The translations under genes and the position numbers were made by a program. From an uncultured Clostridia bacterium (GTDB lineage: Bacteria; Bacillota; Clostridia; Lachnospirales; CAG-274): a DNA stretch of 64,000 bases. Every line of letters begins with the position of its first letter. Position 1 is the stretch's first letter. A model generated the notes under the pieces. It was not told the origin of the DNA, ran no database searches, and saw nothing but the letters and a program-made list of their open reading frames with translations. Positions 17,578 through 27,442 of the stretch are shown here, in pieces. Where the stretch lies: assembly GCA_947630475.1 (NCBI GenBank), contig CANRHR010000008.1:51382-115381 (forward strand). Direction: 5' to 3'.

Positions 17578-18771
17578 ATGAAAATTCTTGTTTTAAACTG
17601 TGGAAGCTCATCCTTAAAATATCAGGTGTTCGATATGGATACCAATGAAGTTTTGGCAAAAGGTCTTGTTGAGAGAATAGGTATAGAGGGCTCAAATCTT
17701 AAACATACTCCTTCCGGTAAGGATTCTGTTAAATTTGAACAGCCTATGGAAAATCATGACGTTGCCATTAAGCTTGTTATGGATTGCCTTGTTAATCCCG
17801 AGTACGGCGTTATTAAAAGCGTTGATGAAATCGGCGGCGTAGGTCACAGGGTTGTGCATGGAGGAAAATATTTCAGCGATTCTGTTGTCGTAAATGAAGA
17901 AGTAAAAAAGATTATAAAAGCTTGTTTTGATTTGGCTCCTCTTCATAATCCCGCAAACTTAATGGGTATTGAGGCTTGCGAAAAGATTATGCCCGGCACA
18001 CCTCAGGTAGCCGTTTTTGATACAGCTTTCCATCAAAGTATGCCGGATAAGGCGTTTATGTATGCTTTGCCATATGAATATTATGAAAAGCTTGAAGTAA
18101 GAAAATATGGCTTCCATGGTACAAGCCATAAATATGTAACACAAAGAGCGCTTGCTATGCTTGGCAATAAAGAAGACAGCAAAATTATAACTTGTCATCT
18201 TGGCAACGGCTCAAGCCTTGCCGCTGTTAAAAATGGCAAAGTTATTGATACCACAATGGGCTTAACTCCTTTGGAGGGCCTTGTAATGGGTACAAGATGC
18301 GGCGATATTGATCCTGCCATCATTCCCTATGTTATGAATAAAGAGAATTTGACAGCCCAGGAAATTGATACTGTTATGAATAAAAAGTCAGGTATTCTTG
18401 CAATATCAGGCATTTCAAGTGATTTCAGAGATGTTGAAGACGCTATGAATAAGGGAAATGACAGAGCAAGACTTGCTCTTGATATGTTCCGTTATAAGGT
18501 TGCAAAATATATAGGTGAGTATTACATTGCTCTTGGCGGCTGTGATGCTATAGTATTTACGGCAGGCATCGGCGAAAACAGCGCCGCTCACAGAGAAGCT
18601 ATATGTAAATATTGTGAATGCCTTGGTCTTAAGATTGATGCTGAGAAGAACTCTGTAAGAGGCAAAGAAATTGATTTTGCAACAGAGGATTCTAAAATAC
18701 GTGCTTTCGTAATTCCTACAAATGAAGAATTAATGATTGCAAAAGATACAAAAGACCTTCTTGACAAATAA
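17578..18771 (+). CDS. ackA: Acetate kinase
   Basis: The 397-aa ASKHA-fold kinase makes ATP and acetate from acetyl phosphate. The N-terminal VLNCGSSSLKYQ, GHRVVHGG, HGTSHKYV, HLGNGSS and FTAGIGENS segments are all present. AAAAGGAGAT precedes the ATG, 25 bases after pta. Normal length. A stem-loop at about 18791-18816 follows without a T-run. Confidence 0.97.
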   Translation: MKILVLNCGSSSLKYQVFDMDTNEVLAKGLVERIGIEGSNLKHTPSGKDSVKFEQPMENHDVAIKLVMDCLVNPEYGVIKSVDEIGGVGHRVVHGGKYFSDSVVVNEEVKKIIKACFDLAPLHNPANLMGIEACEKIMPGTPQVAVFDTAFHQSMPDKAFMYALPYEYYEKLEVRKYGFHGTSHKYVTQRALAMLGNKEDSKIITCHLGNGSSLAAVKNGKVIDTTMGLTPLEGLVMGTRCGDIDPAIIPYVMNKENLTAQEIDTVMNKKSGILAISGISSDFRDVEDAMNKGNDRARLALDMFRYKVAKYIGEYYIALGGCDAIVFTAGIGENSAAHREAICKYCECLGLKIDAEKNSVRGKEIDFATEDSKIRAFVIPTNEELMIAKDTKDLLDK

Positions 18772-18830
18772 AATTTTAATATGTATAATATTCCTTGGAC
18801 TTATTGTTCAAAGGAACAGGGAGTGTTTAT

Positions 18831-19325
18831 ATGCATATTAATATAAATAATCTTGCAGAGGGTTTCAGCGAGTCTGTTTTTTGTGAGGGAATTGTTGTTT
18901 TGCCTAATGATATTGCCCAAAATAACTCGGCTTTTGTAAAGCTAAAAGGGACTATTACTAACACCGATAAAGGTAAATATTCTTTTGACGGCAAAGCCCA
19001 TGCAGTTTTGACATTAAATTGCGTTTCCTGTCTTAAGTCTTTTGAGTATAATCTTGATTTTGATATAAATGAGGTTTATACCGACAGCGAAAACCCAAGA
19101 GAAGAAGAAATGCCTATAAGCGGCGGAATTGTCGATTTGGAAGCTGCCGTCAGGGTGGGAATACTTCTTAATCTTCCTATGAGAGCTGTATGTTCCGAAA
19201 ACTGTAAAGGCTTGTGTCATGTCTGCGGTCATAATCTCAATGAGGGCGACTGTGGATGTGAAAGAAATTATATTGATCCAAGATTTGAAATTCTTAGGAG
19301 CTTTTTAGATGATAAGGAGGTGTAG
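18831..19325 (+). CDS. yceD: YceD/DUF177 family protein with Cys-rich C-terminus
   Basis: The 164-aa protein belongs to the YceD family, nearly always encoded beside rpmF as here. The family is linked to large ribosomal subunit and 23S rRNA processing. A Cys pair (NCVSCLKSF) and a Cys-rich tail (CSENCKGLCHVCGHN, then DCGC) suggest metal binding, common in clostridial members. I chose ATG 18831, preceded by GGGAG; the upstream TTG 18795 has no site. Confidence 0.88.
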   Translation: MHININNLAEGFSESVFCEGIVVLPNDIAQNNSAFVKLKGTITNTDKGKYSFDGKAHAVLTLNCVSCLKSFEYNLDFDINEVYTDSENPREEEMPISGGIVDLEAAVRVGILLNLPMRAVCSENCKGLCHVCGHNLNEGDCGCERNYIDPRFEILRSFLDDKEV

Positions 19326-19327
19326 TA

Positions 19328-19510
19328 ATGTCTATTTGTCCTAAAGGAAAAATGTCTAAATCCAAAAGAGATAAAAGAAGAGCACAGAGTTGGAAAATTG
19401 CAACTCCAAGCTTAGTTGTTTGCAGCAAATGCGGCGAATTAATGAGACCTCACAGAGTTTGTAAGTCTTGTGGCTCATACAATAAATTAAACGTAATAAA
19501 AGTTGATTGA
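19328..19510 (+). CDS. rpmF: 50S ribosomal protein L32
   Basis: The 60-aa protein has the basic SKSKRDKRRAQ segment and two zinc-ligand pairs (CSKCGE, CKSCGS), so it is the Zn-binding (C+) form of L32. The start follows AAGGAGGTG in the end of yceD. The N-terminus MSICPKGK is slightly unusual compared with the common MAVPKRK and adds a Cys. Confidence 0.95.
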   Translation: MSICPKGKMSKSKRDKRRAQSWKIATPSLVVCSKCGELMRPHRVCKSCGSYNKLNVIKVD

Positions 19511-19522
19511 TTTTATTACGAC

Positions 19523-19553
19523 AGAAAGGCAGCCTTTTGGTTGCCTTTCTTAA
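19523..19553 (+). terminator. Terminator-like hairpin after rpmF
   Basis: Arms AGAAAGGCAGCC and GGTTGCCTTTCT around TTTT form a 12-bp stem; the T-run is short, so termination may be partial and plsX could still be read. Confidence 0.6.
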
Positions 19554-19660
19554 GTTAAACCAAATGGTTTGGCTGGTAAGTACAATATTATTGAGTGGGC
19601 TATGTTCTCGTCTGTTAGGAGTTATTGTCACTTTGGTTTTATGGGATTGGAGTTTTATTA

Positions 19661-20656
19661 ATGAAAGATATAATAATTGCTGTTGATGCTATGGGTGGTG
19701 ATAATGCCCCTATGGAAATTATAAAGGGTTGTGTTGAAGCTGTTAAATCAGATGAAAATATTAAAATTATTACGGTAGGTATAGAAGATAAGATTAAAAA
19801 TGAGCTTGATAAATACAGCTTTGATAAAAGCAGAATAGAGATTGTTAATGCCTCTGAGGTTATAGCTACCGACGAAGTTCCGACTGCGGCAATAAAGCAA
19901 AAAAAAGACTCTTCTATGGTTGTGGGACTAAGGCTGGTTAAAGAGGGTAAGGCTCAGGCGTTGGTTTCGGCAGGCAATACAGGCGCCCTTTTAACGGGGG
20001 CTACCCTTATAATCGGAAGAATTAAGGGTATTGAAAGGCCTGCCTTGGGAACTATTCTTCCAACGGAAAAAGGCGGCGTGCTGCTGCTTGATTCTGGCGC
20101 AAACGTGGATTCAAAGGCTTCATATTTGGCGCAATATGCAAAAATGGGTTCTGTTTATATGGAGAATGTTATGGGTATAGAAAATCCTAAAATAGGGCTT
20201 GCCAATATAGGGGCGGAAAAGGAAAAGGGAAATTCGCTTACAAAGGAGGCATATGAGCTTTTGGAAAACAGCAGCGACATCAATTTTTACGGGAATGTTG
20301 AAGCAAGAGAAATTTGCGACGGCGTTGTTGATGTTTTGGTATGCGATGCTTTTGTGGGCAATATTATATTAAAGTTTGCAGAAGGATTTTCAAAATTCGT
20401 TTTAAGGATAATTAAAAAGGAGCTTATGTCTTCTTTTATATCCAAACTTGGAACGTTATTGTCAATCGGCGCTTTTAAAAGGCTAAAAAAATATATGGAT
20501 TATTCTAAGGTTGGCGGTGCTCCTTTTTTGGGTCTTAACTCTTTGGTTGTTAAGGCTCACGGAAATTCCGATTTTAGATCGGTTAAGGGCGCTATAGATC
20601 AATGCGCTATATTTATACGCACCGATATAGTTGAAAAAATAAAATCGAAAATTTAA
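19661..20656 (+). CDS. plsX: Phosphate acyltransferase PlsX
   Basis: The 331-aa protein makes acyl-phosphate from acyl-ACP for phosphatidic acid synthesis by PlsY. The start AVDAMGGDNAP, VSAGNTGALL, and GGAPFLGLN are family marks. ATG 19661 follows TTGGAG; TTG 19625 is a weaker alternative. The yceD-rpmF-plsX order is classical. A palindromic AACCAAATGGTTT in the upstream spacer (about 19557-19571) may be an operator, but is not a clear FapR site. No fab genes follow. Confidence 0.95.
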   Translation: MKDIIIAVDAMGGDNAPMEIIKGCVEAVKSDENIKIITVGIEDKIKNELDKYSFDKSRIEIVNASEVIATDEVPTAAIKQKKDSSMVVGLRLVKEGKAQALVSAGNTGALLTGATLIIGRIKGIERPALGTILPTEKGGVLLLDSGANVDSKASYLAQYAKMGSVYMENVMGIENPKIGLANIGAEKEKGNSLTKEAYELLENSSDINFYGNVEAREICDGVVDVLVCDAFVGNIILKFAEGFSKFVLRIIKKELMSSFISKLGTLLSIGAFKRLKKYMDYSKVGGAPFLGLNSLVVKAHGNSDFRSVKGAIDQCAIFIRTDIVEKIKSKI

Positions 20657-20694
20657 CCGACTATTGACAATTAGCGGATCTTTCTTGTCTGTTA

Positions 20695-20723
20695 TTGACA
20701 ATTGTTTTGTTATAGAGTAAACT
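20695..20723 (+). promoter_or_regulatory. SigA-type promoter before the first CNNM gene
   Basis: TTGACA, 17 bases, TAAACT. The -35 lies in the second of two direct copies of TATTGACAATT (20672 and 20694), 22 bp apart, about two helix turns, which may mark a repressor site. Confidence 0.55.
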
Positions 20724-20798
20724 AAAACTGCCGATTTGGCGGAATAAAATTTATTATATGTTGTTTGCGATTTATTTTGAATTTCTGGAGGAATATTT

Positions 20799-22127
20799 TT
20801 GATATTACGTCATATTATCTTTTTTTTATTGATTATTTTTTTAAAGGCAATTTTTACTGCTGTTGAAACTGCTTTGAATATTAAAGAAAGAAAACGAGAA
20901 AAAGAAGACTTCTTTGATGCGGATGAAAATATATTAGAAAAAAATGATGCGATAAGTCTTAGAATCGCTGCATTAAGTACAATTAATATAATTATTGTAA
21001 TGAGCGTAGGTTTTTTGTGTACAGGCGACTTGATAAATGCAGTTTTAGATGCCTTGTTTAAAGGCAGATATTTGGTTAGTCATCAATTCAGTTTTTTTAT
21101 TGTATTGATTTTTATGATAATAATTCTTACGTATTTTACTGTGCTTTTTGGCACAATTATACCGAGATGTATTGCAAATAAAAATCATAAAGCAGTTTTG
21201 CGCTCCGGAAAAGCAATAATACAAATTGTGTACTTTATTCTGTATCCTTTGGTTAAATTAATAAATATTTCCGTTAATATTGTGGATATGATTTTTGATA
21301 TATCTCCCAATGAAGAAGTAACTCAGGAGGAAATTATTCAACTTATAAATGAAGGCGAGGAGAAGGGCGCTATTGACGAAAATGAAAAAGAAATGATTAA
21401 CAATATCTTTGAGTTTGATAATAAAACAGCCGGTGATATCGCAACTCACAGGACGGATATTGTGGCAATCCCTATTTCCTCTGATGTTGAAGAGGTTATA
21501 AAAATAGTTAAAGAAGAAAAATACAGCAGGCTGCCTGTTTATAATGAAAATATTGATGATATTATAGGTATTTTGCACGTTAAGGACGTTTTAAAGCATC
21601 TTGTAAGCTATGGCAAAGAAAATTTTAAGCTTTCAAAACACATTATGAAGCCTTTTTTTGTTCCATTTACCAAAAAGACTGATGAGCTGTTTGAACAAAT
21701 GCAAAAAAATAAAATTCATATGTGCATTGTAATTGATGAGTACGGCGGAACTAAGGGCATTGTTACCATGGAAGATCTGATTGAAGAGATAATGGGCAAT
21801 ATCCTTGATGAATATGATGATGAAGAAATTCCGAAAATTCAAAAAATAAATGAAAATATCTATCTGATTGATGGAATGGCGGAGCTCGGCGACGTTGAGC
21901 AAGAGCTTAAAATATCAATCGATAATGATGAATTTGATACAATAAGCGGATTTCTTATATCCAAAATAGGAAAAATTCCTGAAAGCGATGAGGATTATCA
22001 GATTAAATTCAATGGTTTTGTTTTTACAATAGAAAAATTGGACGAAAAAAGGATTTCTATAGTTAAAGCCGAACGCATTGTTGATGAAGAAAATACGGCT
22101 GAAGAGGAAAATAAAGACATAAGTTAA
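20799..22127 (+). CDS. CNNM/CBS-domain membrane protein (HlyC/CorC family)
   Basis: The 442-aa protein has an N-terminal CNNM transmembrane domain (about four helices to residue 165), a CBS pair (about 205-330: RTDIVAIPISSD, YSRLPVYNENIDDIIGILHVKDVL, DEYGGTKGIVTMEDLIEEI) and a C-terminal CorC/HlyC domain (from about 345). The family is tied to Mg2+/Co2+ transport or efflux. The start is TTG behind GGAGGAA. A paralogue is at 35892. The first helix differs from the usual FSGSETAL pattern (KAIFTAVETALN). Confidence 0.88.
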   Translation: MILRHIIFFLLIIFLKAIFTAVETALNIKERKREKEDFFDADENILEKNDAISLRIAALSTINIIIVMSVGFLCTGDLINAVLDALFKGRYLVSHQFSFFIVLIFMIIILTYFTVLFGTIIPRCIANKNHKAVLRSGKAIIQIVYFILYPLVKLINISVNIVDMIFDISPNEEVTQEEIIQLINEGEEKGAIDENEKEMINNIFEFDNKTAGDIATHRTDIVAIPISSDVEEVIKIVKEEKYSRLPVYNENIDDIIGILHVKDVLKHLVSYGKENFKLSKHIMKPFFVPFTKKTDELFEQMQKNKIHMCIVIDEYGGTKGIVTMEDLIEEIMGNILDEYDDEEIPKIQKINENIYLIDGMAELGDVEQELKISIDNDEFDTISGFLISKIGKIPESDEDYQIKFNGFVFTIEKLDEKRISIVKAERIVDEENTAEEENKDIS

Positions 22128-22142
22128 ATTACAGAGGTCATT

Positions 22143-23279
22143 ATGTATAGATTATTAAAAACAGAAGCAAGAGCTAAAAGAGGAGAGCTTACAACCGTTC
22201 ACGGTAAAATACAGACTCCTGTTTTTATGAACGTAGGAACGGCTGCAGCTATAAAGGGCGCCGTTTCCACCGAAGATTTGGCGAAAGTTAAATGTCAGGT
22301 TGAGCTTTCCAATACATATCATCTGCATCTTAGGCCGGGTGATAAAATCATAAAAAAACTTGGAGGGCTTCATAAGTTTATGGTTTGGGATAAGCCTATT
22401 TTAACCGATTCGGGCGGGTTTCAGGTTTTTTCTCTTACAACTCTCAGAAAGATAAAAGAAGAGGGAGTTTATTTTAATTCCCACATTGACGGACACAAAA
22501 TTTTTATGGGACCTGAAGAAAGTATGCAGATTCAATCTAATCTTGCATCTACAATAGCAATGGCTTTTGATGAATGTCCGCCTTATCCATCAAGCAGAGA
22601 ATATATGAAAGCTTCTGTTGACAGAACAACAAGATGGCTTGAAAGATGTGTGAAAGAGCTTAAAAGACTTAATTCTCTCGAGGATACAATTAATAAAGAG
22701 CAAATGCTTTTTGGCATTAACCAAGGGGGAACTTTTGAGGATATAAGAATTGAGCACGCAAAAAGAATATCCGAATTTGATTTGTCCGGCTATGCCATAG
22801 GAGGCTTGGCGGTTGGAGAAACCCACAGTGAAATGTATAGGATCCTTGATGAGGTTATACCGTATCTTCCCAAAGATAAGCCTACATATCTTATGGGTGT
22901 GGGTACTCCCGAAAATATACTTGAAGCCGTTGAAAGAGGCGTTGATTTTTTCGACTGTGTTATGCCGGCAAGAAACGGTCGTCATGCCAATGTATATACC
23001 AATAAGGGCAAGCTTAATCTTTTAAACGCAAAATATGAGCTTGACGATAAGCCCATTGCCGATGACTGCGGCTGTCCTGTTTGCCAAAAATATACAAGGG
23101 CGTATATTAGGCATTTGTTTAAGGCAAAGGAAATGCTTTCAATGCGTCTTTGCGTTATTCATAATCTTTATTATTTCAACAATATGATGGAAGAGATAAG
23201 GCAGGCGATTGATAACGGTAATTTTGGGCAATACAAAAAAAACAGGCTTGAGGGCTTTAAGGAAGCAAAAAACGCCTAA
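22143..23279 (+). CDS. tgt: tRNA-guanine transglycosylase (queuine tRNA-ribosyltransferase)
   Basis: The 378-aa TIM-barrel enzyme exchanges G34 for preQ1 in GUN-anticodon tRNAs. Seen: PVFMNVGTAAAIK, LTDSGGFQVFSL with the catalytic Asp, DFFDCVMPARNGRHA with the second Asp, and the zinc site CGCPVC then H in RAYIRHL. ATG follows AGAGGTC, 15 bases after the CNNM gene. queA and yajC are not adjacent. Confidence 0.96.
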   Translation: MYRLLKTEARAKRGELTTVHGKIQTPVFMNVGTAAAIKGAVSTEDLAKVKCQVELSNTYHLHLRPGDKIIKKLGGLHKFMVWDKPILTDSGGFQVFSLTTLRKIKEEGVYFNSHIDGHKIFMGPEESMQIQSNLASTIAMAFDECPPYPSSREYMKASVDRTTRWLERCVKELKRLNSLEDTINKEQMLFGINQGGTFEDIRIEHAKRISEFDLSGYAIGGLAVGETHSEMYRILDEVIPYLPKDKPTYLMGVGTPENILEAVERGVDFFDCVMPARNGRHANVYTNKGKLNLLNAKYELDDKPIADDCGCPVCQKYTRAYIRHLFKAKEMLSMRLCVIHNLYYFNNMMEEIRQAIDNGNFGQYKKNRLEGFKEAKNA

Positions 23280-23344
23280 GATTACAGATGAAATAAAGTT
23301 TTTGACGGTCTGATTTATTATATATTTATGAAAGGAATAAAAAA

Positions 23345-26300
23345 ATGTCAGATATTAAACGTATTTTTGTTGAAAAAAAGACAGGCTATGATATTGAAGC
23401 AAGGCATCTAATGAATGATATAAGAGAAAATCTTGAAATTAAGGCTCTTGAGGGGCTTAGGATTTTAAACAGATATGACGTGGAGGGTATTTCACAGCAG
23501 CATTACGAAACGGCAAAAAGAACGATTTTTTCAGAGCCTCCCGTTGATAATATTTATGAAGAAAGCTTTAATGCTGCCGATGATGAAAGCGTTTTTGCTA
23601 TGGAATATCTTCCCGGTCAGTACGACCAAAGAGCGGATTCAGCTATGCAGTGTATTCAGATTATTACAGGGGAGGATATGCCGCCTATAAAGGCAGCAAA
23701 GGTATTTGTGCTTAAGGGCAAAATTAGCGAAAAAGAGCTTGAAAAAATAAAGAATTACTGCATAAATCCTGTCGATTCAAGGCAGGCATCTCTTGAAAAG
23801 CCGCTGAGCCTTAAAATGGAAGCAACGGTTGCCGATGATGTTAAATCTTTTGATGGTTTTACAGATATGACTGATGAGCAGATTATTGAAATGAGAAAAA
23901 AGCTTGGTCTTGCTATGAGCGATGAAGATCTTCTTTTTTGCCGTGAGTATTTTAGAGATACCGAGAAGAGAAACCCTACTGTTACCGAAATAAGAGTTAT
24001 AGATACTTATTGGTCAGACCATTGCCGTCATACTACATTTGCAACAAATATAAATTCTGTTGAGTTTGAGGACGGATATTATAAAGAGCCCATTGAAGAA
24101 GCATATAATATGTATTTAAAACAGAGAAAAAATTTAGGCAGGCAGGACAAGCCTATTTGTCTTATGGATATAGCGGTTATGGGCATGAGGGCTCTTAAGG
24201 CTGAGGGCAAGCTTGATAACCTTGATGAATCCGAAGAGATTAACGCCTGCTCTATATCTGTTAATGTTGATGTGGATGGAAAAGATGAACAGTGGCTTGT
24301 TATGTTCAAAAACGAAACACATAATCATCCTACCGAAATAGAGCCATTCGGCGGCGCCGCAACTTGTTTGGGAGGCGCTATAAGAGATCCTCTTTCAGGC
24401 AGAAGCTATGTTTATCAGGCGATGAGAGTAACCGGAGCAGGCGATCCCAGGGTTCCTGTTGCCGATACCCTTACAGGAAAGCTTCCACAAAGGAAGATTA
24501 CAGTTTCGGCGGCTCATGGATACAGCTCATACGGTAATCAGATAGGGCTTGCTACAGGTCAGGTAACTGAAATTTATGATGAAGGCTATGTTGCAAAAAG
24601 AATGGAAATAGGGGCTGTTATAGGCGCCGTAAAAAAAGAAAATGTTGTAAGAAGCAGACCTCAAAAAGGAGATCTTATTATTTTAACGGGCGGAAGAACG
24701 GGCAGAGATGGCTGCGGCGGCGCAACAGGCTCTTCTAAAGAACATACCGAGGAATCTATAAATACATGCGGAGCTGAGGTTCAAAAGGGAAATCCTCCTA
24801 CAGAAAGAAAGCTTCAAAGGCTGTTTAGAAACCCGAATGTAAGCAAAATGATAAAAAGATGCAATGATTTTGGCGCAGGCGGCGTTTCGGTTGCCATAGG
24901 AGAATTGGCTGAGGGGCTTGTTATAGATCTTGATAAAGTAGCAAAAAAATATGAAGGTCTTGACGGAACAGAGCTTGCCATTTCCGAATCTCAGGAAAGA
25001 ATGGCCGTTGTGGTAAATGAAAGCGACGCAGAGAAATTTAAAAGTTTTGCAAAAGATGAAAATCTTGAGGCTGAAGTCGTTGCAGAGGTTACGGACGACA
25101 GAAGACTTAAAATGCTTTGGAGGGGCAAGCCTATTGTAGATATTTCAAGAAATTTTCTTGATACAAACGGAGCAGTTCAAAATACAACTGTTTATGTAAG
25201 CTCACCTGATAATAAAAAAGAATCTTCCGATAAAATATCAGATATCAAAAAAAGATGGCTTGAAAATTTGTCAGATTTAAATGTTGCGGCTCAAAAAGGG
25301 CTTTCAGAGAGATTTGATTCAACCATAGGGGCAGGCACTGTGCTTATGCCGTTTGGCGGCAAAAATCAGCTTACGCCCAATGAAGCTATGGCGGCTAAAA
25401 TTCCCGTTTTGGACGGAGAAACAAAAACAGCAACTCTTATGGCTTTTGGATATAATCCCAAAATTGCTCATTGGAGTCCTTTTCACAGCGCTGTTTACGC
25501 CGTTGTTGAGTCGATATCCAAAATTGTTGCATCAGGCGGACGTTATAACAGGGTAAGGCTTACTTTCCAGGAATATTTTGAAAGGCTTGGAGATTCTCCA
25601 CAAAAATGGGGGAAACCTTTCTCTGCGCTTCTTGGAGCTTTTATGGCACAGATGAAGCTTGGCACGGCGGCAATCGGAGGAAAGGACAGTATGAGCGGAA
25701 CATTTATGGATATGAATGTTCCCCCTACATTGGTTTCTTTTGCGGTTGATGTTACAAAAACAGACAATATTATTTCACCTGAGTTTAAAAAGACTGACAG
25801 TAAGATTGTAATTGTAAATGCACAGTATGATAAATTTGAACTTCCTGATTTTGATAAATTAAAGCATCAGTATGATGTAATTTCGGATTTGATAGAAAGA
25901 GGAGTTGTTATTTCAGCTTCGGCTATCGGCTTTGGCGGGGCTGCGGGCGCGATATCCAAAATGTGCTTTGGTAATTCGATAGGAGCTGATTTAAAATCAG
26001 ATGCCGAAAGTATGTTTAAATGCCGATATGGTTCGTTTATTTTAGAGGTTGAAAACGGCACAGATACAGAAAAAGAATTTGCAGGTTTAAATTATGAGAT
26101 TTTGGGCAATACTTCAAATAAAGCTGAAATTAATGTAAATGAAACTGTAATTTCTTTAAGCGAGGCTGTTAAAGCTTGGATGATGCCTTTGGAAAAGGTA
26201 TTTCCAACTATGTTTTTTAATGAATTTGAAAACAAAAATCCGGAAGTTAAGCTCTTTAATATTATCGAAAAGAAAAAACCATCAGTGGGCTTGGCTTCGC

Positions 26301-27094
26301 CGAGAGTTTTTATCCCTGTATTTCCGGGCACAAACTGTGAATATGATACAAAAAAGGCATTTGATGCCGCAGGAGCTGTTTGCGAAACATTGGTAATAAA
26401 CAATCTTAAAACATCTTGGCTTGAAGAATCGATAGATAAAATGGCTGAGATGATAAATAATTCTCAAATTATTGCCGTTGCGGGAGGATTCAGCGCAGGT
26501 GATGAGCCTGAAGGATCGGGTAAATTTATTTCGGCGGTATTCAGAAATCCGAAAATAAGCGAAGCTGTTATGAATATGCTTAAAAAAAGAGATGGCTTGA
26601 TGCTTGGAATATGCAACGGATTTCAGGCGCTTATAAAGCTTGGGCTTGTTCCTTACGGTGAGATAAGGGATATGTCTGATAATTCACCTACACTTACATT
26701 TAATACTGTGGGCAGACATATTTCATGCCTTGCGGATACAAAAATTATTTCAAATAAATCGCCTTGGCTGTGGGGCTCAAAGGCAGGAGATATTCATACA
26801 GTGGCTTTTTCTCACGGCGAGGGAAGGTTTGTGGCAGATGAAGAAACTATACTTAGGCTTGCTTCAAATAATCAGATAGCAACGCAATATGTCGATAAAA
26901 ACGGAAGCCCCAGTTATGATATAAAATATAACCCAAACGGCTCTGTTTATGCAATTGAGGGAATAACAAGCCCCGACGGAAGAGTTTTGGGCAAAATGGG
27001 ACATTCCGAAAGAATCGGCTGCGGATTATATAAGAATGTTTCAGGCCAAAAAGATCAAAAAATATTTAAAGCAGGCGTTGATTATTTCAGATAA
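23345..27094 (+). CDS. purL: Phosphoribosylformylglycinamidine synthase (single-chain)
   Basis: The 1249-aa large-type enzyme converts FGAR, ATP and glutamine to FGAM in purine synthesis. It fuses an N-terminal PurS-like part, two AIRS-type ATP-binding units (WSDHCRHTTF, FKNETHNHPTEIEPFGGAAT near residue 325) and a C-terminal class-I glutaminase (GTNCEYD, then LGICNGFQAL with the nucleophilic Cys near 1090, and HGEG with the His). This single-chain form is shared by gammaproteobacteria and many Clostridia, unlike the PurS/PurL/PurQ complex of Bacillus. It stands alone, not in a pur operon. Confidence 0.96.
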   Translation: MSDIKRIFVEKKTGYDIEARHLMNDIRENLEIKALEGLRILNRYDVEGISQQHYETAKRTIFSEPPVDNIYEESFNAADDESVFAMEYLPGQYDQRADSAMQCIQIITGEDMPPIKAAKVFVLKGKISEKELEKIKNYCINPVDSRQASLEKPLSLKMEATVADDVKSFDGFTDMTDEQIIEMRKKLGLAMSDEDLLFCREYFRDTEKRNPTVTEIRVIDTYWSDHCRHTTFATNINSVEFEDGYYKEPIEEAYNMYLKQRKNLGRQDKPICLMDIAVMGMRALKAEGKLDNLDESEEINACSISVNVDVDGKDEQWLVMFKNETHNHPTEIEPFGGAATCLGGAIRDPLSGRSYVYQAMRVTGAGDPRVPVADTLTGKLPQRKITVSAAHGYSSYGNQIGLATGQVTEIYDEGYVAKRMEIGAVIGAVKKENVVRSRPQKGDLIILTGGRTGRDGCGGATGSSKEHTEESINTCGAEVQKGNPPTERKLQRLFRNPNVSKMIKRCNDFGAGGVSVAIGELAEGLVIDLDKVAKKYEGLDGTELAISESQERMAVVVNESDAEKFKSFAKDENLEAEVVAEVTDDRRLKMLWRGKPIVDISRNFLDTNGAVQNTTVYVSSPDNKKESSDKISDIKKRWLENLSDLNVAAQKGLSERFDSTIGAGTVLMPFGGKNQLTPNEAMAAKIPVLDGETKTATLMAFGYNPKIAHWSPFHSAVYAVVESISKIVASGGRYNRVRLTFQEYFERLGDSPQKWGKPFSALLGAFMAQMKLGTAAIGGKDSMSGTFMDMNVPPTLVSFAVDVTKTDNIISPEFKKTDSKIVIVNAQYDKFELPDFDKLKHQYDVISDLIERGVVISASAIGFGGAAGAISKMCFGNSIGADLKSDAESMFKCRYGSFILEVENGTDTEKEFAGLNYEILGNTSNKAEINVNETVISLSEAVKAWMMPLEKVFPTMFFNEFENKNPEVKLFNIIEKKKPSVGLASPRVFIPVFPGTNCEYDTKKAFDAAGAVCETLVINNLKTSWLEESIDKMAEMINNSQIIAVAGGFSAGDEPEGSGKFISAVFRNPKISEAVMNMLKKRDGLMLGICNGFQALIKLGLVPYGEIRDMSDNSPTLTFNTVGRHISCLADTKIISNKSPWLWGSKAGDIHTVAFSHGEGRFVADEETILRLASNNQIATQYVDKNGSPSYDIKYNPNGSVYAIEGITSPDGRVLGKMGHSERIGCGLYKNVSGQKDQKIFKAGVDYFR

Positions 27095-27106
27095 GCTATT
27101 ATTGAT

Positions 27107-27150
27107 CCGACTAAATAAGTCTCCGCCTTAAATGGGCGGGGTTGGCGGTT
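27107..27150 (-). repeat. Short GC-hairpin repeat, family B, copy 1
   Basis: Reversed, it reads CCCCGCCCATTTAAGGCGG then GACTTATTTAGTCGG. The same hairpin plus GGACTTATTTAATCG is at 47788 and a shorter form at 61511. It resembles ends of IS200/IS605-type elements, but no transposase is near. Confidence 0.55.
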
Positions 27151-27204
27151 AAAAAAATAAACAAAAATTTGCCGAAAATGCTTTAAAAGATAGGAGAATT
27201 TAAT

Positions 27205-27321
27205 ATGAAAGTTGCATCTGTTGTTATAAGCTCTGCTGCATTATTAATAAGTATTGCAGGCCTTAGTATTTCTATTGTGAGTTTAGTGCATAAAAGTAAC
27301 AAATTTCCAAAAAATTGTTAA
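27205..27321 (+). CDS. 38-aa single-helix membrane peptide
   Basis: A short frame with ATG behind TAGGAGAA encodes one hydrophobic helix (about residues 4-28, SVVISSAALLISIAGLSISI) and a Lys/Asn-rich tail ending in Cys. The good Shine-Dalgarno site, helix and position between purL and the gap promoter support a real gene. I do not recognise a family; a small regulatory or membrane-associated peptide is possible. Confidence 0.5.
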   Translation: MKVASVVISSAALLISIAGLSISIVSLVHKSNKFPKNC

Positions 27322-27329
27322 AAAATAGT

Positions 27330-27358
27330 TTAACAAATGCTTTTTTTGTGCTATAATA
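27330..27358 (+). promoter_or_regulatory. Promoter of gap
   Basis: TTTAAC, 17 bases, TATAAT, followed by a leader of about 75 bases to the gap start. Confidence 0.5.
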
Positions 27359-27442
27359 ATCATCAGAGTTGGAAGTTGTTTCCGGCCTATTGGTTATGTT
27401 AATTATTTTTTTATATTTTTTAAATTTTTAGGAGGAATAAAA

